From: Nodosilinea nodulosa PCC 7104
GTDB taxonomy: Bacteria; Cyanobacteriota; Cyanobacteriia; Phormidesmidales; Phormidesmidaceae
Length of the DNA stretch: 64,000 nt
Assembly (NCBI RefSeq): GCF_000309385.1
Contig: NZ_JH976537.1
Span: forward strand, 5,379,018 to 5,443,017
Direction: 5' to 3'
How positions within the stretch are numbered: position 1 is the stretch's first letter; the number at the start of each line of letters is the position of its first letter. The position numbers and the translations under genes are program-made. Shown here piece after piece: positions 17,961 through 26,530 of the stretch. Under the pieces are notes generated by a model. The model did not search any database. It had not been told where the DNA came from and was given only the letters and a program-made list of their open reading frames with translations.

Positions 17961-18683
17961 TCAGGCCCCCAGGGCCAGCGCCGCCACCGTTAGCAATAGC
18001 CCCACCACAAAGCGGCGAAAGAGCGCTTCATCCACCCGCTTAAAGCACCGCCGCCCCAGCAGCAGACCCACCACAAAGGCGGGCAAGATGCTGATGAATA
18101 GCTTCCCTACGGCGATCGACATCAGGCCACTGGCCCAGTACGACCCCAGGGCAACCAGCTGGGTGACGGCAAAAAACACAATAAAATTGGCCCGGTTGGC
18201 GGCGGCGGGGTTGCTCCCCGACATTTGATAGAGCACGATGGGCGGCCCGCCAATGCCCGCCAGGCCGGTCAAAAACCCGCTCACGGCACCCACCCCCGAG
18301 GTCAAAGCCAGACGGGGCCTGCTGTAGCGGCTTTTGCCGGTCACCAGCAGCAGCACAAAGCCGAGAATCAGGCCGCCAATGATCCGCCGCATCAGGGTGG
18401 GCTCTAGCAGAGCCAGAAACTGTGCACCCACAGGCACCATTACCACAGCGCTCAAGGCCAGCGGCAAAACCTCTTTCCAGTGCGTCTTTTGAATGGCTTC
18501 AGGCACCAGCCCGGCCCCAGCGGTAATTTCAAGCAGCACGACGGTGGCAACCACCTGCTGGGGGGCAAACAGCAGGCTGAGGGCGGGAGCCAAAATCAAC
18601 CCCGCCCCGAAGCCAGAGAAACCTCGGGTAAACCCTGCGATCGCTACCACCGCCAGACTCAGCAGCCATGTCCCGGTTTCCAT
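17961..18683 (-). CDS. TauE/SafE-family sulfite/sulfonate exporter
   Basis: 240 residues with about seven to eight helices. The TSUP/TauE hallmarks are GFSGFGAGLILAPALSLLF near the N-terminus and the repeated GFLTGLAGIGGPPIVLYQM in the middle. Family members move sulfite, sulfoacetate or other organosulfur anions out of the cell. Its place between the Mrp gene and the YeiH-type gene supports a sulfur anion as substrate. Confidence 0.88.
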   Translation of the reverse strand: METGTWLLSLAVVAIAGFTRGFSGFGAGLILAPALSLLFAPQQVVATVVLLEITAGAGLVPEAIQKTHWKEVLPLALSAVVMVPVGAQFLALLEPTLMRRIIGGLILGFVLLLVTGKSRYSRPRLALTSGVGAVSGFLTGLAGIGGPPIVLYQMSGSNPAAANRANFIVFFAVTQLVALGSYWASGLMSIAVGKLFISILPAFVVGLLLGRRCFKRVDEALFRRFVVGLLLTVAALALGA

Positions 18684-18769
18684 GGATAGTCTCCGTCGGT
18701 GTGGACATTAGAAAAGGACCCTGCCATGACTGGGTTTAAGTCAGGAGTGAGGTTTAGCAGGAATCCGGC

Positions 18770-18900
18770 AAAGGTTGGGGGGAAGGGGATGGGTAGGAGG
18801 GTGGATGAGTGGGAAGGTAGGAGGGTAGACAGGTAAGCGAATAGAGCGAATAGATGGATCAGGGTTAATCATTCACCCATCCACCCGTCCACCCATCCAC
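18770..18900. repeat. Simple GGGTAGGAGGGTGGATG / CCATCCACCC repeats
   Basis: Purine-rich tracts at 18778-18835 and a complementary CCCATCCACCCGTCC-type tract at 18873-18900 lie between the TauE-type and Mrp genes. They resemble the tracts found inside cobN and between other genes. The stop codon of the Mrp gene abuts the second tract. Confidence 0.6.
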
Positions 18901-19998
18901 TCATCCAACCGCCACCGGCTCCCCCACCGCCACCCCAAAGGTCCCATTCAGCCCCAGGGCAATCTGGCCAAAGATCTGGCTCAGGGGGGCATCGGGCAGT
19001 TTCATCGGCAGGGGCACTCCGGCATCGCCCTGATCGCAGATGCGGGGGTCGATGGGCACCTGGCCCCACAGGGGCACCGAGAGTTCGGTGGCGATCTGGG
19101 CGCCGCCGCCGCTGCCAAAGATTGGCGTCGGTTCGCCGCAGTGGCCGCAGAGCAGGTAGCTCATGTTTTCCACCAGGCCCAGCACGGGCACCCCCACCTG
19201 GCGAAACATGTGGACGCTGCGGCGCACGTCGGAAATGGCCACCTGCTGGGGCGTCGTCACCATCACCACGCCGCAAATCGGGCTTTCCTGGACGATGGTG
19301 ATCTGGGCATCGCCAGTGCCGGGGGGCAGATCAATCAGCAGGTAGTCGAGCTCGCCCCAGTCCACCTCATGGATGAATTGGGTAATGATTTTGTGCATCA
19401 CCGGCCCCCGCCAGGCCAGGGGATGGTCGGGCGCGGCCAGCAGCCCCACCGACATCAGCTTGATGCCGTGGGCCTCCAGGGGCACAAACCGCTGCCCCTT
19501 GGGGGTATCGATCACCTGCACCGACGCCTGCCCCAGGCCCAGCATTTGGGGCACGTTGGGGCCATAGATGTCGGCATCGAGTAGGCCCACTTTGGCTCCA
19601 GTTCTGGCCAACGCTGCCGCCAGGTTCACGGCGGTAGTCGATTTGCCGACGCCGCCTTTGCCGCTCGACACCGCCAGGGTGGTGCGCACGCCCGGAATGG
19701 TACAGAGTTCAGCGTAGGCCTTTTTGCACCAGGGCAGCTGGCTCAGAATTTCCTGTACTTGCTCCTGGAGGTCAAGCTGGTGACACCCTACGTAGAGCCG
19801 CAGGTAAACATAATCCCCCACGACTCGCAGGTTGCGCACCATGCCCAAGCTGACCAGGTCATTGCCCAGGGTCGGCTCCTTGAGGGTTTTGAGTAGAGCA
19901 ATCACCGCCTGCTTGCGATTGAGCTCCTCAGCGCTGGACGGTGCGGCTTCGGCAGCAGGGGCATCTGAGCGCTGAAACGGGGAAGAATGGCTAGACAT
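18901..19998 (-). CDS. Mrp/NBP35-type ATPase with MIP18/DUF59 domain
   Basis: 365 residues from the ATG at 19998. The N-terminal MIP18/DUF59 domain (residues about 20-95) is followed by a P-loop ATPase with deviant Walker A VSSGKGGVGKST, LLDADIYGPNVPQML, the switch LLIDLPPGTGD and the C-x2-C motif LLCGHCGEP. Mrp proteins carry and insert Fe-S clusters. The first bases overlap the end of the HEAT gene by eight bases. Neighbouring ferredoxin and flavoprotein genes make cluster supply to that ferredoxin a sensible guess. A second, general Mrp gene would be expected elsewhere in the genome. Confidence 0.9.
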   Translation of the reverse strand: MSSHSSPFQRSDAPAAEAAPSSAEELNRKQAVIALLKTLKEPTLGNDLVSLGMVRNLRVVGDYVYLRLYVGCHQLDLQEQVQEILSQLPWCKKAYAELCTIPGVRTTLAVSSGKGGVGKSTTAVNLAAALARTGAKVGLLDADIYGPNVPQMLGLGQASVQVIDTPKGQRFVPLEAHGIKLMSVGLLAAPDHPLAWRGPVMHKIITQFIHEVDWGELDYLLIDLPPGTGDAQITIVQESPICGVVMVTTPQQVAISDVRRSVHMFRQVGVPVLGLVENMSYLLCGHCGEPTPIFGSGGGAQIATELSVPLWGQVPIDPRICDQGDAGVPLPMKLPDAPLSQIFGQIALGLNGTFGVAVGEPVAVG

Positions 19999-20968
19999 TG
20001 GAGGTTTCTGGCTGAGACTTCTGGATCGCATCAATGGCCCGCTGGGAAAAGATCCGCACGTCCATATCGGGGTCGTTGAGGGTCTGCTGCAGGGCGGGCA
20101 GGGCGTTGGTGTCGGCCAGTTTGCCCAGGGCGGTGGCCGCATCGCGGCGCACGTCGGAGTATTCGTCGGCCAGGGCTTTGATTAGCGCAGGCATGGCTTG
20201 CGCATCCGGAATCTTCTGCAATGCGCGGGCGGTGAACTTGCGCACCTGCCACTCGGGGTCATCCATGGCTTGGGTTAGGGATGCGATCGCCGCCGGGTCA
20301 GCCAAAATATCCAGCGACTGGGCCGCGTTGCGCCGCACCTGCCAGTCGGGGTCGCTGGTCAGCAGGTCGCACAGCAGCGGCACCACCTCAGCATCGCTTA
20401 GGTGGCCCAGGGTGAGCGCCGTCGCCCGCCGCACAGACTCGTTGGCATCTTTTGCCAAGGCCAGAGCCGGTTCGCAGCGCACCACCTGGTTCAGGTAGCG
20501 CAGGGTAATCACCGCCGCCTCCCGCAAATCGGGGTTCTCCGATTCAAAAAACGGCATGATGTAGGGCAGCGCCTGGGCATCGTGGATTTTGCGCAGCAGC
20601 ACCAGCACATTGAGCTGGGCGTGGACATTGCCCACCTGCAGCAGATCCAGCAGCTTCATCAGGTCGTTGGTCGAGACCAGTTCCTTGAGAGCCGATAGCG
20701 CCTCGCTGCGCACATTCTCGTGGGGCGAGCTGAGGCACTCGATCAGCGGGTTGATGGCAACCGGGTTGGCAAATTCCCACAGGGTGGTGATGGCAATTTC
20801 TTGCACCGTGGGGTTTTCGTCGTAGAGCGCCCCGATCAGCGGCTCGATCGCATCTTCGTCGCCCAGGTGTTGCAGGGTTTTGACAGCGACCAGACGGTTG
20901 TCGAGATCGGGCGATCGCAGCATGTCAACCCACTGGGCTACTTCGGGATCCATATCGGTAGTGTGCAT
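19991..20968 (-). CDS. HEAT-repeat protein
   Basis: 325 residues starting at MHTTDMDPEV (ATG 20968); the longer frame to 21088 would translate an intergenic simple repeat and is rejected. Nearly the whole protein is about nine HEAT/PBS-lyase-type repeats of roughly 31 residues, with motifs such as NRLVAVKTLQHLGDEDAI and SVRRATALTLGHLSD. Such repeats form a binding scaffold; catalytic lyase residues are not evident. Tight coupling with Mrp and location after the flavoprotein and ferredoxin suggest it holds these proteins together. Confidence 0.85.
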   Translation of the reverse strand: MHTTDMDPEVAQWVDMLRSPDLDNRLVAVKTLQHLGDEDAIEPLIGALYDENPTVQEIAITTLWEFANPVAINPLIECLSSPHENVRSEALSALKELVSTNDLMKLLDLLQVGNVHAQLNVLVLLRKIHDAQALPYIMPFFESENPDLREAAVITLRYLNQVVRCEPALALAKDANESVRRATALTLGHLSDAEVVPLLCDLLTSDPDWQVRRNAAQSLDILADPAAIASLTQAMDDPEWQVRKFTARALQKIPDAQAMPALIKALADEYSDVRRDAATALGKLADTNALPALQQTLNDPDMDVRIFSQRAIDAIQKSQPETSNV

Positions 20969-20989
20969 GGTTGGGAGTTTCTTAATGAC

Positions 20990-21052
20990 GGCAGGGGGAG
21001 GAGGTGGGGAGAGGGGGAGCAGGGGGGCAGGGGAGAGGGGAAGCAAAAAAAA
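20990..21052. repeat. GGGGAG-type simple repeat
   Basis: GGAGGAGGTGGGGAGAGGGGGAGC-like purine tract in the leader of the HEAT gene, the same class of tract as those inside cobN and at 56.5 kb. Confidence 0.6.
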
Positions 21053-21152
21053 TAGAATTTGTTTTTTGCCTTCTATACTTTTGCTCAAGCCTTAGCATCA
21101 AACAGATAACTAAAGCCCCCTCTCTCTCTAGCCCCCTGGCTCCCCTGCCCAT

Positions 21153-21380
21153 CTACCTCAGCAAAAACGGAATCTGCACTGTAATCGCCCCAGTTGGGCA
21201 TTCCTTCTCGCAGGGCAGGCAGAACCAGCACTCGTCGTATTTCATGTAGGCTTTGCCGGTCTCAGGGTTCTTCACCAGCACGTCTAGGGGGCAGACTTCG
21301 ATGCAGGCGTTGCATTTTTCGAGGCATTTCGATTCATCGACGATGACGGGTACGTCAACACGTTGGGTAGTTAGGGCCAT
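21153..21380 (-). CDS. 2[4Fe-4S] ferredoxin, AprB-like
   Basis: 75 residues with two cluster-binding motifs: CLEKCNACIEVCP and CWFCLPCEKECP. Length and motif spacing resemble the ferredoxin-like domain of APS reductase beta (AprB) and small ferredoxins paired with fumarate-reductase-type flavoproteins. It lies 147 bp after the flavoprotein gene on the same strand and is its probable electron partner. Confidence 0.9.
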   Translation of the reverse strand: MALTTQRVDVPVIVDESKCLEKCNACIEVCPLDVLVKNPETGKAYMKYDECWFCLPCEKECPTGAITVQIPFLLR

Positions 21381-21424
21381 AGTTTTCCTTAGGAATAAAT
21401 AGATCTGTAGGCAAAAAGTGGATA

Positions 21425-21512
21425 GGTGGGGAGTTCAAAATGATCAATTCAAAATTCAAAAAGAAGCATCAATTTTGCACTTTGCACTTTGCACTTTGAA
21501 TTTTGCACCTCC
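21425..21512. repeat. Short tandem repeats TTTGCAC and TTCAAAAT
   Basis: Direct repeats of the 7-mer ACTTTGC (four copies) next to TTCAAAATTCAAAA words, between the flavoprotein and ferredoxin genes. Heptameric tandem repeats of this kind are well known in cyanobacterial intergenic DNA. Confidence 0.75.
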
Positions 21513-21527
21513 CTAACCCATCACTCC

Positions 21528-23231
21528 CTACCGGACAGCAACGTCGTAAACTTCCTCGACCAGGTCAACATCGACGATGTAGGGCTCGACTGGGCGCTTA
21601 AACAGCTCCATGTGGCCAGCGTCTCCCTTCTTCAGGTTGACGTGGCAGAACCATTCCTCGTTGTTCTTTTCGGGATAGTCGAGGCGGTAGTGGTAGAGGC
21701 CCCAGCGGGTTTCTTTGCGGAACAGGGAGGCGCGGGCGGCCATTTCGGCGCAGTCGCGGATGAAGTGCACTTCCATGCAGCGCATCAGCTCGTGGGGGTC
21801 GCGGGCACCCATCAGGCCAAGAGTTTCTTCGTAGGCGACGAATTTTTGCAGGCCGATATCCATGTTGTTGGGCGATTTGGGCGGCTGCAGGTAGTCGTTG
21901 ACCAGGCGGCGCAGTTTGTACTCAACCTGGGTGTGGGGCACGCCGTCGGGCTGGTTCAGGGGCGCGTAAATGCGGGCCTGCTCGGCGGCGAGAAAGTCGG
22001 CGTCGGGTTCCACATGCTCCAGGTCGCGCAGGTAGTCCATGGCGTTTTCGCCCGCAATCCGGCCATAGACGAAGGCGCCGATCATGTAGTTGTGGGGCAC
22101 GCTGGCCATGTCGCCCGCCGCATACAGACCGGGTACCGTCGTTTCGGCCCGCTCGTTCACCCACACGCCGGAGGCGCTGTGGCCGCTGCACAGGCCAATT
22201 TCAGAGATGTTCATCTCGACGCCGTGGGTGCGGTAGTTTTCGCCCCGGCCCTCGTGGAAGCGGCCCCGGCTGGGGCGCTCGTTATCCCACAGAATGGTTT
22301 CGATTTCGCTGATGGTGTCGTCGTCGAGGTGGTACATCTTCAGGTGCACCGGGCCTTTGCCCGAGTGCAGCTCTTTGTAGACCTCCAGCATCATCTGGCC
22401 GCTCCAGTAGTCGCAGTTGATGAAGCGGTGACCCTCGGCGTTGGCGGTATAAGCCCCAAATGGGCTGGCTACATAGGCGCAGGCGGGGCCGTTGTAGTCT
22501 TTGATTAGCGGGTTGATCTGGAAGCACTCAATGTTGGTCAGCTCAGCCCCGGCGTGGTATGCCATGGAGTAGCCGTCGCCCGCGTTAGTGGGGTTTTCGT
22601 AGGTGCCGTAGAGATAGCCGGAGGCGGGCAGACCCAGGCGACCGCAGGCTCCGGTGCAGAGCACGACGGCCTTGGCCTGAATCACCACCATATTGCCGTT
22701 GCGCACGTCGAGACCTACCGCCCCGGTGACGCGACCGTTTTGCACCATGACGCGGGTGGCCATTACCCGGTTGGTGACGTTGACCTTATGGCGCTTGACC
22801 TGGCGGGCGAGAATTTTCTTCAGGTCTTTGCCCTCGGGCATGGGCAGCACGTATTTGCCGACCCGATGCACCTGCTTGAGGTCGTAGTTGCCCTCGTGGT
22901 CCTTTTGAAACTTAACCCCCCAGCTCTCCAGCTCTTGAATGACGCTGAAGCCGAGCCGCCCGGTTTCGTAGACGGCTTTTTGGTTGACAATGCCGTCGTT
23001 GGCAATGGTGATTTCGCGCACGTACTGCTCGGGGGTGGAGTTGCCGGGGATGACTGCGGTGTTGACCCCATCCATGCCCATGGCGATCGCCCCACTACGG
23101 CGAATATTGGCCTTCTCTAAAATCAGCACATCGCTCTCGGGGCTGGCCTGCTTTGCCTTAATGCCTGCCATAGTGCCTGCGGTGCCACCGCCGACAACTA
23201 GAAAATCAGTTTTAAGATACTGAATGTTCAC
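21528..23231 (-). CDS. FAD-dependent oxidoreductase, AprA/FrdA superfamily
   Basis: 567 residues. The FAD-binding Rossmann motif VVGGGTAGTMAGIKAK is at residues 12-27, then RRSGAIAMGMDGVNTAV, a stretch very like the active-site region of adenylylsulfate reductase alpha (AprA). GLYAAGDMASVPHNYMIGAFVYGRIAGENA is the second FAD contact, and the C-terminal part (ARASLFRKETRWGLYHYRLDYP) is a fumarate-reductase-type helical domain. With the AprB-like ferredoxin it may interconvert a sulfur oxyanion, but cyanobacteria normally use PAPS reductase for sulfate reduction, so the reaction is unknown. First gene of the minus-strand run, divergent from the LysR fusion. Confidence 0.9.
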   Translation of the reverse strand: MNIQYLKTDFLVVGGGTAGTMAGIKAKQASPESDVLILEKANIRRSGAIAMGMDGVNTAVIPGNSTPEQYVREITIANDGIVNQKAVYETGRLGFSVIQELESWGVKFQKDHEGNYDLKQVHRVGKYVLPMPEGKDLKKILARQVKRHKVNVTNRVMATRVMVQNGRVTGAVGLDVRNGNMVVIQAKAVVLCTGACGRLGLPASGYLYGTYENPTNAGDGYSMAYHAGAELTNIECFQINPLIKDYNGPACAYVASPFGAYTANAEGHRFINCDYWSGQMMLEVYKELHSGKGPVHLKMYHLDDDTISEIETILWDNERPSRGRFHEGRGENYRTHGVEMNISEIGLCSGHSASGVWVNERAETTVPGLYAAGDMASVPHNYMIGAFVYGRIAGENAMDYLRDLEHVEPDADFLAAEQARIYAPLNQPDGVPHTQVEYKLRRLVNDYLQPPKSPNNMDIGLQKFVAYEETLGLMGARDPHELMRCMEVHFIRDCAEMAARASLFRKETRWGLYHYRLDYPEKNNEEWFCHVNLKKGDAGHMELFKRPVEPYIVDVDLVEEVYDVAVR

Positions 23232-23590
23232 GCAACCACGTCCTTGGTTTAAACGGCAGTGAAATCAAATTATCGCGGTTAGCTAATGCTTAAAAATGAC
23301 AACTAACCCTTGGCTTTTGAGCCTTTGATACGTAGTCTAAGGGAGACTCCCAAGGTCAATCAATGCGGTTTGTAGCAACGACTACGGTTTACCCATCACA
23401 GCCTTCTATACACTCATAAAAAAAGTAGATGAGATTTAATTGGTGGCTTGGATAGATGTGCTAAACGGCTTTTTGGCCTGTCTTGAAATAGCCATTGATT
23501 ATTGCTAAAAAATAGAAGATGGTATGCTGAATGGGGCGCGATCGCAGGCCATAAGCTATTTCTAAAAACAACTTAGGCGAGTAAAGCAGT
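23232..23590. promoter_or_regulatory. Divergent control region: flavoprotein operon / LysR fusion
   Basis: 359 bp, AT-richer than the genes, between two divergent starts, which is the classic layout for a LysR regulator controlling its neighbour. Candidate A/T-rich words occur at about 23280-23310 and 23490-23530, but no convincing T-N11-A box could be chosen by eye. One HIP1 octamer lies near 23538. Confidence 0.6.
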
Positions 23591-25627
23591 ATGGAAATTT
23601 ACCAGCTAAAAGTATTTCTAGAAGTGGCCCGCTGCCTGAGTTTTACCGAAGCCGCTGACACCCTGAATTTGACCCAGCCAGCGGTAAGCGCCAAGATCAA
23701 ATGCCTTGAGTGCAGCCTCGAAACTCCTCTATTTAAGCGGCTGGGCCGTCGAATAGAGCTCACCCAGGTGGGCAAATATCTGCTAGACGAAGGCCAAAAC
23801 CTGGTAGATCTGGAAAGCCGCCTGGTAGCCGAGATTGAAGAGATAAAGCAGGGAAAGTTCAGCACCCTAAAAATCGGCTGCATGCCCGACGTGCTGAGCA
23901 ACTGGCTGCCGTCGGTGCTGTACGAATATCGCCGGGTTTATCCCGATGTGCAGACTAAGTGCTTGCAGTTTGATGCCGTCGAGCCGCTGTATCGAGCCAT
24001 TAAGACAGGGGAGGTCGATGTCGGCGTCTCAGATATGAGTTTTTCGGCCTTTGATGAAATTTCAGAAGTCGCGATCGGCTCAGTTCACTATTCTCTGGTG
24101 GTCTCTAGCAGCCATCAGCTGGCCCAGCGTCCCTGGCTAAGTTTAAAGGAGTTGACTGACCAGGCCTGGGTCTTGCCTCCCGACGGCGTTCCGGGGCGGA
24201 TCATGCTGCAAAAGCGCATGCAGGAACTGGGGCTACATTTAACTGATTTTGCCCATGTCGAAATCGTCGATGCGGCCAGTTTGATGCGCACCTATTTGCT
24301 CCAGGGTCACTATCTGGGGTTTGTCTCTGATTTTGAATTTCAAATGGAGTGTGAGGCCGGGCTGCTGCGCCGCATTCCCCTAGAAGAATTTGCCCTGGGC
24401 ACGCCTCTGTTTTTGATGATGGCCAAGCGGCTGGGTCGGGCCTTGGGTTTAGCGGGTCAACCCGCAGGGCGGGGCAGCCTGGGGCTGGAGCCAGTTCGCC
24501 AGTTTGTGGCCATGGTGCAGAGCCAGCCCGGGGTTGCCCGGGGCATTCTTCCCAAGGGCCTGCCCCAGCCCAAGCCGCAGGATGCACCATTGGCTACAAC
24601 CGCTCCCCCAACGGTGCCCCGGTTTCAAGCGCCCAACTTTTTGGTGCGGGCTGGCTCAGCTAGCGGAACCGAAACCATCAGCACCCAAAACCGCACCATT
24701 CAAACCGTCACCGCTGGGCTAATTATTCAGCGCCTGGGTCTGCTAGAGCATTTCTTACCCCGCGAGGGCCGCTACAGCGGCGTGCAGTATCGCCTCCAGT
24801 GGTCTGACTACAGCTCGGGGGCACCGATTGTGGCGGGGCTAGAGGCGCAGAAAATCGACATTGGCGTGCTGGGCGATTACCCCCTGCTGCTCAGCGCGGC
24901 GGCGGGGGACAGCACGGCTACGGCGGCGGGCACCCGGCTGATTAGCTTTGTGGCCAGCAACCTCGATGGCACCGGCAACGATATCATCGTGCCCCAGCAC
25001 TCGACCCTCGACTGCATCGACGACCTGGCCGGGCGGGTAATTGCGGTGCCCTTTGGCTCGGCGGCCCACGGTATGGTGATGCGATCGCTCCACCACCGCC
25101 ACATTCTCAACGCTGTCACCCTCACCTCTATCGACAGTGCTGGCCCCCAGCGATCGGGCCGCAGCACCTGCCCCGCCGATGGCTACGCCTACTTTGCCCC
25201 CTTCCACGAGATCGCCAAGCACCGGGGCCAGTTTCGCCGCCTGCTGCACGAAAACCTCGACGGGCTGCCCACCTTCCACGGGGTAGTCATCCGCGCCGAC
25301 CTGGCCGAGCAATATCCCGAAATTGCGGTGGCCTACCTGCGGGCGCTGCTGGCCGCCCAGTACTGGTACGCGACCCAGCCCATGGCCACCACCCTGGTCA
25401 ACCGCTGGGTGAATATGGATGCCGCCATTGTCACCAAAACGTTGCGCTCCAGCGCTAGCGATCGCGCCGATGTGGTCTACCTGCCCGAAACGCAGCTGCG
25501 CACTGACTGGCTCCAGGCCCATATTCAGCAGCTGGGTCAAATCTCCGGGCAAGAGCACCTGGGCCAAATCAACCTTGATCGCTGGATGCAGCCTGAGTTT
25601 TTGGCCAAGGCCGTGGCGCTAATCTAA
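23591..25627 (+). CDS. LysR regulator fused to SsuA/TauA-like substrate-binding domain
   Basis: 678 residues, more than twice the usual LysR length. Residues 1-60 are the LysR winged helix (LEVARCLSFTEAADTLNLTQPAVSAKIKCLE), and about 90-295 the LysR effector domain (LKIGCMPDVLSNWLPSVLYE). A Pro/Ala-rich linker (about 296-365) leads to a third module, 367-678, that reads like an ABC sulfonate/nitrate binding protein of the NMT1/SsuA group: QTVTAGLIIQRLGLLEHFLP, IVAGLEAQKIDIGVLGDYPLLLS, LAGRVIAVPFGSAAHGMVM and FHGVVIRADLAEQYPEIAVAYLRA. There is no signal peptide, so the binding domain stays in the cytoplasm and probably senses a ligand. Divergent from the flavoprotein-ferredoxin-HEAT-Mrp-exporter run. 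Confidence 0.88.
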   Translation: MEIYQLKVFLEVARCLSFTEAADTLNLTQPAVSAKIKCLECSLETPLFKRLGRRIELTQVGKYLLDEGQNLVDLESRLVAEIEEIKQGKFSTLKIGCMPDVLSNWLPSVLYEYRRVYPDVQTKCLQFDAVEPLYRAIKTGEVDVGVSDMSFSAFDEISEVAIGSVHYSLVVSSSHQLAQRPWLSLKELTDQAWVLPPDGVPGRIMLQKRMQELGLHLTDFAHVEIVDAASLMRTYLLQGHYLGFVSDFEFQMECEAGLLRRIPLEEFALGTPLFLMMAKRLGRALGLAGQPAGRGSLGLEPVRQFVAMVQSQPGVARGILPKGLPQPKPQDAPLATTAPPTVPRFQAPNFLVRAGSASGTETISTQNRTIQTVTAGLIIQRLGLLEHFLPREGRYSGVQYRLQWSDYSSGAPIVAGLEAQKIDIGVLGDYPLLLSAAAGDSTATAAGTRLISFVASNLDGTGNDIIVPQHSTLDCIDDLAGRVIAVPFGSAAHGMVMRSLHHRHILNAVTLTSIDSAGPQRSGRSTCPADGYAYFAPFHEIAKHRGQFRRLLHENLDGLPTFHGVVIRADLAEQYPEIAVAYLRALLAAQYWYATQPMATTLVNRWVNMDAAIVTKTLRSSASDRADVVYLPETQLRTDWLQAHIQQLGQISGQEHLGQINLDRWMQPEFLAKAVALI

Positions 25628-25892
25628 ACCGCAGGTTTGATGGATAGGATGCTGCAAGTTAGCGATGATTCGACGCTATGGTTGCGCTCCGAAGGGCGAG
25701 CGTGCGTTGGGGGATTGGGCACTGGTCTCTAAAGAGGTGATGAACGCCTAAAAGGCTCATCCTGCAAGGTTTGTAGCTGATTTGCCGCAAATAGCCTAGA
25801 ACGTATGTCCGGCAAGGCTTCTAGAGGCTCATCACCCGTCAACAGTCCAGTACCGGGGATTGTTTAGCCAAATGAGGGCAGAATGTGTCGCT
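25628..25892. other. Intergenic region with imperfect inverted repeat
   Basis: No gene. GAGGTGATGAACGCCT near 25735 and AGGCTCATCACCCG near 25830 form an imperfect inverted repeat, perhaps a small mobile remnant. The rest shows no recognised signal up to the attC site. Confidence 0.4.
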
Positions 25893-25964
25893 GTTTAACG
25901 TCGCGCTCTGCGGCAATTTTGGAGCGCAGCGAAAAAATTGTCCGACAGCAGCGCCTTGTTATGC
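25893..25964 (-). other. Integron attC recombination site
   Basis: On the minus strand the 72 bp run from GCATAAC (R'' end) to GTTAAAC (R', fits GTTRRRY). The arms fold: TAAC/GTTA, GCGCT/AGCGC, CTG/CAG, CGG/CCG and CAATTTT/AAAATTG. Three unpaired bases (G, T, A) all bulge from the same strand, and a 13-base terminal loop remains. Extrahelical bases on one strand are the hallmark that lets the integrase choose a strand. The stop codon of the gene upstream lies inside the R'' box, as is usual in cassettes. Confidence 0.85.
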
Positions 25965-26513
25965 ATTGATGCTCTCGAATAGCTCTAACATTGAGTCAGA
26001 TAACTCTCGCCGAGTCATCCATGTGTCTTGAGATACTTGCCATGCAATTCCTAGCTCAGTATTGATTCCTGGATAAGCTATATGGCTATCTGTTTCAGAA
26101 TGTTTTCTCGCAGCTTCAAATTTTGCCAGTGGTATTCTTAACCTTTCAAATCGCCATTTTAATTGTTGTAAGCTTTCTTTTTTATCGGGTAGAAAATCAG
26201 ACTCTTTTCTGGCTCGTTGGTCTAAGGAACGAATAATTTCATAAGCACCTAAGATCCATAAATAGGACATTGTTATATGGTCACTCATGTCACCGAAAGG
26301 GCTACTGGTAGTGTTTTGCTGAACTAACAATTCATCTTCTTTCAGCAGCTTTGAGTCTAGCTTACCCAAGCCTTGTACAGTCACGACTATAAATTGGCCA
26401 AAACTTTCTAGTTTATGAGAGGCATTTACCCAGCGTTTGTTCCTCTCAGCGTCAAAGCTATTTGCATAATCGATAAGCTTTTTGATTTGTTCAGGATTCA
26501 ATTCACTTGCCAT
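25959..26513 (-). CDS. Integron cassette gene, hypothetical protein
   Basis: 184 residues, soluble, largely alpha-helical and charged (SELNPEQIKKLIDYANSFDAERNK at the start). No known family is recognised. The gene is clearly AT-richer than the genome and lacks HIP1 sites, so it is foreign by composition. It begins 18 bp after a GTTATGC core box and its TAA sits in the R'' box of the attC, which is the compact form of an integron cassette. No promoter is obvious within the cassette; expression may depend on outside promoters. Confidence 0.8.
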   Translation of the reverse strand: MASELNPEQIKKLIDYANSFDAERNKRWVNASHKLESFGQFIVVTVQGLGKLDSKLLKEDELLVQQNTTSSPFGDMSDHITMSYLWILGAYEIIRSLDQRARKESDFLPDKKESLQQLKWRFERLRIPLAKFEAARKHSETDSHIAYPGINTELGIAWQVSQDTWMTRRELSDSMLELFESINA

Positions 26514-26530
26514 TTCTTAATCCCTTATAT

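Noticed and set aside
20969..21088. N-terminal extension of the HEAT protein
   Set aside because: It translates an intergenic purine repeat (Pro/Leu/Ser run); the ATG at 20968 fits better.
21489..22508. 339-codon plus frame over the flavoprotein
   Set aside because: Shadow; the minus frame contains the FAD motifs.
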